Shown here: positions 60,001 through 63,000 of the stretch, piece after piece | How the letters are laid out: each line of letters starts with the position of its first letter | Position numbering within the stretch: the first letter of the stretch is position 1 | Assembly (NCBI RefSeq): GCF_036032445.1 | Contig: NZ_CP107932.1 | Location: forward strand, 1,986,501-2,050,500 | DNA from: Nocardia sp. NBC_00416 | GTDB taxonomy: Bacteria; Actinomycetota; Actinomycetes; Mycobacteriales; Mycobacteriaceae | DNA length: 64,000 nucleotides | Reading direction: 5' to 3' | Notes under the pieces: model-generated | Seen by the model: only the letters and a program-made list of their open reading frames with translations | Database searches by the model: none | Told to the model about the DNA's origin: nothing | Position numbers and translations under genes: made by a program

Positions 60001-63000
60001 GTTCCGGGGACTTGTGGGTCCGATCCCGCAGATCCGCCAATTCCTGGGCGGCCAGCACCTCGTCGGCCAGCACCGTCGGCGACACTTCGAGCAGTTCCGC
60101 CAACCGGGCGCGTGCGGCGACGAGCCTGGTGTCCCATCCGGCCCGCTCCGGGGTATCCGGCAGCAGAATCTGACGAGGGTCGGACCACTCCCCCCGCTCG
60201 GTGAGGTCCCCGCGGCGTGCCAGCAGCTCGAGCCGAACCGTGGCGGCCAGGCCCGGAGATCGGGTGTACGCCTCGTCCTGCAGTCGGGTCAGTTGCGGGC
60301 CGAGGTCGGCTACCCGGGCCCCCCGCACGGCTTCGCCGGGAGCTCGAGGCATCTGCGCGGCGCCCATATTCGCGACCGCGAACGCCTTGCCCATAACACC
60401 TCGGGTCCGGCCGCCCGGACCCAGCTCGACCACGGCGGTGCCGTCGGGTTTGATGACGATGCCGTGCAACCCGGCCACGCCGGACAGGCTCCGCCACCAG
60501 GACTCGAAGTCGATCGACGGGCCCTTTCCGTCGCGCACCCGGACCTCGCCCCTCTCCCGGTAGATCGCCACCGCGTGCGCGCCGACCACACCCGCACGCT
60601 GGAATCCGTCGAACGCCACCGAGGCGATCATCACCCCGCCCTCGGGCACGGCGCTCTTCATCGCGTCGAAATTCGCGAAGCCCAGCGGATCCCAGTCGGC
60701 GCCCACCAGCAACGCACCCATCTCGCCCGACACCCCATTGGGCGAAGCGGCCATCGCGTCCAGCATCTCGATCCGCCGGCGCAGGTCGGCGACCACGGTA
60801 TCGGTGTCCGGGTCCACGTCCGGGATCCGCAACCGGGCTACCAGGGCTCGCTCCAGCGCGATGCGGGCGGCGACCGGGAAGCAGTCGTTGGCGATGCCTT
60901 CGATCCGATGCGCGGGCAGCCATACGCCCAGACCCTGGTCCGCATGCTGGGCGTGGATCAGATCCGCGTAGCCGGCCAGCGCCTCGTGGGCGCGGGCGTC
61001 GTACACCAGGTTCGGGTCCGCGGCGCGTGCGGCGACGCCCACGTCGAGGTGACCGACCAGGCGCACCGTGGCCTCCGACTGCCCGGCCGCGACCCGGGCG
61101 GTCTGCATCCCGGCCACCGCCTCCGCCAGCGCCGCACCGTCCGGTCCGACCCACACCACCGCGGCGGTAGCCGGACCCGCCGTGGCGACCTCATCGACCG
61201 CGGCGGCCGTGGCCCGCTCCAACGTCTGCTCGGCCGCCGGCGAATTCCGGTCCACGGCATGGATGCTGACCGTCTCAGCGGCCGCCAGGTCACCGATCAC
61301 CAGCAGTGTGCCGGTAGTGCCGAGCATCTGCACGTTCGGATGGCCGGGCACCTGCGCGGCCCATCGTTCGGCGGCGGCGAGAAGGTCGACCCGGGAGTTC
61401 ACGACCCGCAGTTGCCGGCGTTGTTCAGGGGTGGGTTCGGCCGCCCTCGACAGCTCTTCCCGGCGGCGGCGCAACATCAATCGCGTCGCCTCGTCGCGCG
61501 CCGCGGGCGGGAATCCTTCGGTGGTCGCGACCGTTTCGGGCAGCGCCTGGATCAACGCCCGCTGCGTCTTCGGGTCGGTCCAATTCCACGCGATCGCCAT
61601 CTCATGGGCCGTGCGCGCCCACGACCGGATACTGTCCCACCGTTCCATGGCTCGGTCGTATTGCAGCTGGCTGTATCCGGGGTCCTCCTGCAGCGCCGGA
61701 CGCGGCTGGGATCGTTCTGAACTCAGACCGCCCTGGTGTGCGTCGATTCGCTGTTGCAGCGTGCGAACCCGTTCCGCCGCGACGTGATATCGCTGTGCCG
61801 CGACCAGCACCCGTTCCAGCTGATTGTTGCGCGCCACCGCGGCGGCGGGCAGCGACCGGTTCTGCTCCGCCAGGCTTTCCGCGCGCTCGTCCTCGGCTGT
61901 CAGGAATTCGCGCAGCCGACCGCGGGCCTGCGCACTGTCCTCGCCGATCAGTTCCATGACCGTGAGCCGCAGGTCGGCGACGGTCTCGGCGGGCAGCTGT
62001 CCGACCGCTTCGCGCAACACCGCGAACGCATTGTCGCGGCTATCGGCCACCATCCGGTACCCGGTCGCCAGGCCGAGCGGGATCGCCCTGGCGGCTCCCT
62101 CCGGCTCCGCTTTCATCCGCAGGCTCGGATCGCGACCGCTCGCGGCGGGCTCCGGCATGGCGACGGAGAGTCGCCGTTCGACACGGCGAACTCGCTGTAG
62201 CGCTTCTTCCTGCCGACGGACCACGGACGTGAGGTCCCGCTCGTTCCGGAGCGGATCACTGTCGCCGATCGGATGCGGCATGATCGTGAGGCTCATGAGC
62301 TTGTTGTAGATCTGCACCCTGTCGACGTCCCGTGCCGAACGCAGCAGGATCTCGGCCTCGGCTGCCCGGCCCGACAACGCCTCCCGCTGCTCGCGCAGCG
62401 TGACCGCCCAATCGCCCAGGGCCGACACGTAATCCGCCACAGCATCGTGGCGACCCGGCCGGTCCGCCGACCCGTCCAGCCAGGTCTGGAACCGGGCCAC
62501 CCGCGCCCCCAACTCCTGGAAGTGCCGGGCGGTGATCTCCAGCAGGGACATGTACCGGTCCTGCAGCTGCAGCGTGGCCGCGCCTTGGATGGCCAGCAAA
62601 TTGCCATCGATCCGTTCGGGCGAGGTCAGATGATCCAGATTCGCCGCAGGCGGCAGTCGGCGAGCCAGACCGCGCAGCTCGGTCCACCACCGCTCGTACT
62701 CCTGTGCCAGCGCGGCATACTCGCGACGCGGCCCGGCGGGCAGGCCCGACGGGGGCGCGGGGAGCGTGCGGGGCGGCGGCTCGCTCGGCGCGCACGACAC
62801 CATCGTCAGGGTGATGTTGTCATTCCCCTTGCGCAGCGCGGTTTCCAGCAAGCGCCTGCCCTGCCCGGGGAGGCCCTTCTCCCTGTGTACAACTTTCGCC
62901 AGCTCGTCGGCATCGGGTTGGGTGATCCACAGCCCGTCGGTGTCGATCAACACGATGTCGGTGGCGGTGACCGTGCCGGAACGCACGTTGTCAACCGGCA

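Noticed and set aside
58857-61154. A 765-codon minus-strand open frame in a different register
   Set aside because: Its translation is almost only Arg, Gly, Ala and Pro with no domain, while the main frame encodes papain-like module 1 and helices there. It is a GC-rich shadow frame.
104-61720. Many long plus-strand open frames (for example 104-2773, 12302-18058, 31007-34810, 59708-61720) that look like a series of genes
   Set aside because: All are in the same plus frame, codon-aligned and antisense to the giant minus-strand frame. Their translations are Arg/Pro/His/Gln-rich with no recognisable domain, and the opposite strand gives clear domains over the same stretches. They are shadows of codon bias.
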